Under the pieces are notes generated by a model. That model worked only from the letters and a program-made list of their open reading frames with translations. It was not told where the DNA came from and searched no databases. 13,266 bases of DNA from JBFKPQ01 sp041628225. GTDB taxonomy: Bacteria; Actinomycetota; Acidimicrobiia; Spongiisociales; JAENVV01. Position numbers and translations under genes: made by a program. The DNA lies in assembly GCA_041628225.1 (NCBI GenBank), contig JBFKPQ010000060.1, forward strand, positions 1 through 13,266. Direction: 5' to 3'. Of this stretch, positions 12,158-13,266 are shown one piece after another; the first letter of the stretch is position 1; each line of letters opens with the position of its first letter.

Positions 12158-13266
12158 CAGCGCCCGCGGTAGGTGAGGCCTCTGACCGACGTGACGAAGC
12201 CCGCTTCGGCGAGGGCCGCACCGAGCGTCGTGGTTGCCACCGGCTCGTCGTCGACGGTCTCGATGCGGAATCTTCGGTGGCGGTCCCCGATGTCGCGGAA
12301 GCGGGCGGCGGCGTCGGCCAGACGCCGGGCGTCGTCGGTGAAGGTCAGGACCTTCTTGCCGGCGCGTTCGACGAAAGCGACCGGCTCTCCGCCGACCAGC
12401 ACCACGTAGGCGCCCGCCGAGCGGCTCGGGCGGCCGGTGGCATGGTCCGGCCAGTCGAGCGCCGCACCGTAGGGGTTGGCAGGGTCGGTTGCGGCGAGGA
12501 GGACGGCTCGGTCAGCCGGCTCGGTGCGGAGCCGATCGACGGCGCCGGGAAGGGCGAACTGGGATGCGCCGAGCCCCTCGACGAAGTATCCCCGTCGCAC
12601 CTTGCCGATCTCTTCGAGGCTGCGAAACACCGGATAGATGCCCGAGAATCCGCCGGGAAGACCTTCTGACAGCACCGCGCCCCGAGTGACCACGCCGTGG
12701 CGTTCGAGCAGCTGGTCGGCCCAGGCGGTCAGACGAATCGTGTCGGCGGCCGGGGTCCCGACGAGGCTCGACACGAGCGACCATCGGCCGGCCGACGACG
12801 GCGGGAAGGCCCCGGTGAGGGCCGGCCGTCCTGACGGTCGGCGCGGCTTGCCGGCGATGAAGGCCCGTACTGGAGCCAGCGTGTCGTTGGTGACTTCGCC
12901 GGCCCAGACCAGATCCCAGAGCGCGTCGAGCACATCGAGGGGATCGCCGCCGACGGCTTCGTAGAGGTCGCGGAAGAACGACGCGCCCCTCGCCTCCAGG
13001 GTCGCCCGGAGTGCTCCATGGGCGGCCTCGTCCGGCAGCTCCTCGGTTGGGCGCACGGTGAGCATCGGGAGTTGGTCACGGCGGTAGAGGGCGAGACGAC
13101 CGTCGCGAGCTCCGATGCTGCCGTAGCCCACCCAGACGAGGTCTCCGGACACCATGAGCTGATCCAGCAGATGTGGCTCGTAGTCGAGGCGGGCCGGCAG
13201 CACGTCGCGCTCCAAGACCGAGGCAGGAATGACCGCTCCCTGGAGGCGTCCCACCACCTCGGCGAG
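12157..13266 (-). CDS. lhr: Lhr-type superfamily 2 helicase, C-terminal part (partial, 5' end beyond window)
   Basis: This frame is open through the right edge (LAEVVGRLQG...) and encodes the last 369 residues of a much larger protein. The sequence matches the C-terminal region of actinobacterial Lhr helicases, which are about 1500 residues with an N-terminal DEAD/H motor. Typical blocks are VVGRLQGAVIPASVLERDVLPAR near the edge (first part), SGDLVWVGYG, GRWSLV, LLERHGVVTRG (winged-helix-like), GGFSGIYPVFRSLEEIGKVRRGYF, and near the end GEPVAFVERAGKKVLTF. This region contains winged-helix and beta-barrel parts of the Lhr C-terminal domain, related to the AlkX/YcaQ glycosylase family. Motor motifs are outside the window. 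It overlaps nei by one base. The GTG at 13257 is an internal codon, not the start. Confidence 0.9.
   Translation of the reverse strand, partial: LAEVVGRLQGAVIPASVLERDVLPARLDYEPHLLDQLMVSGDLVWVGYGSIGARDGRLALYRRDQLPMLTVRPTEELPDEAAHGALRATLEARGASFFRDLYEAVGGDPLDVLDALWDLVWAGEVTNDTLAPVRAFIAGKPRRPSGRPALTGAFPPSSAGRWSLVSSLVGTPAADTIRLTAWADQLLERHGVVTRGAVLSEGLPGGFSGIYPVFRSLEEIGKVRRGYFVEGLGASQFALPGAVDRLRTEPADRAVLLAATDPANPYGAALDWPDHATGRPSRSAGAYVVLVGGEPVAFVERAGKKVLTFTDDARRLADAAARFRDIGDRHRRFRIETVDDEPVATTTLGAALAEAGFVTSVRGLTYRGR

Noticed and set aside
11297..12172. 291-codon plus-strand frame opposite Nei.
   Set aside because: Antisense to a complete Nei glycosylase; starts inside DUF971 with no initiation signal.

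Overview
This is a GC-rich, gene-dense bacterial chromosome segment that looks actinobacterial. The evidence is strong G/C third-position bias, frequent GTG starts, actinobacterial families (DUF4032, DUF427, and an Lhr-Nei pair as in mycobacteria), and repeated TAGGCT-like -10 boxes 6-8 nt before start codons. The mix suggests Acidimicrobiia (an Ilumatobacter-like lineage), but this is inferred from family resemblance and promoter style. No tRNA, rRNA, CRISPR array, insertion sequence or prophage gene was found, and no gap between genes exceeds 300 bases. Layout: (1) 1-771 has the last codons of a rightward gene, overlapping the end of a leftward lipoate-ligase/octanoyltransferase-family gene. 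(2) 872-4467 runs rightward: a lipoprotein of unknown function, an ABC exporter half-transporter, and a threonine/serine dehydratase coupled to the exporter by a GTGA overlap. (3) 4519-5741 holds a leftward 123-residue protein of unknown function, a rightward DUF1697 gene, a strong hairpin terminator, and a leftward 71-residue exported peptide with a repeated GSSWS motif. (4) 5854-9405 runs rightward: a small lipoprotein, a UspA-like protein, a flavin-reductase-like protein, an SDR oxidoreductase, and a lipoprotein with calcium-loop (FG-GAP-like) repeats. (5) 9409-11066 is a leftward two-gene unit: a DUF4032 protein with kinase-fold signature residues, joined by an ATGA overlap to a DUF427 protein. 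(6) 11095-13266 holds a rightward DUF971 zinc protein that overlaps a leftward Nei-type DNA glycosylase tail to tail by 53 bp. Nei is joined by a TGATG overlap to the C-terminal part of an Lhr-type helicase that runs off the right edge. How the genes work together: most are ordinary housekeeping or accessory genes in short operons. The clearest functional units are Lhr-Nei (DNA repair) and DUF4032-DUF427 (unknown, but probably one process). The flavin reductase and SDR may form a small redox unit. The most notable regulatory feature is the recurrence of putative leaderless promoters, including two back-to-back -10 boxes in a 28-bp divergent gap at 11067-11094. I found no clear defence, mobile or biosynthetic system. 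The best leads are the DUF4032/DUF427 pair, the small GSSWS exported peptide, and the promoter architecture.
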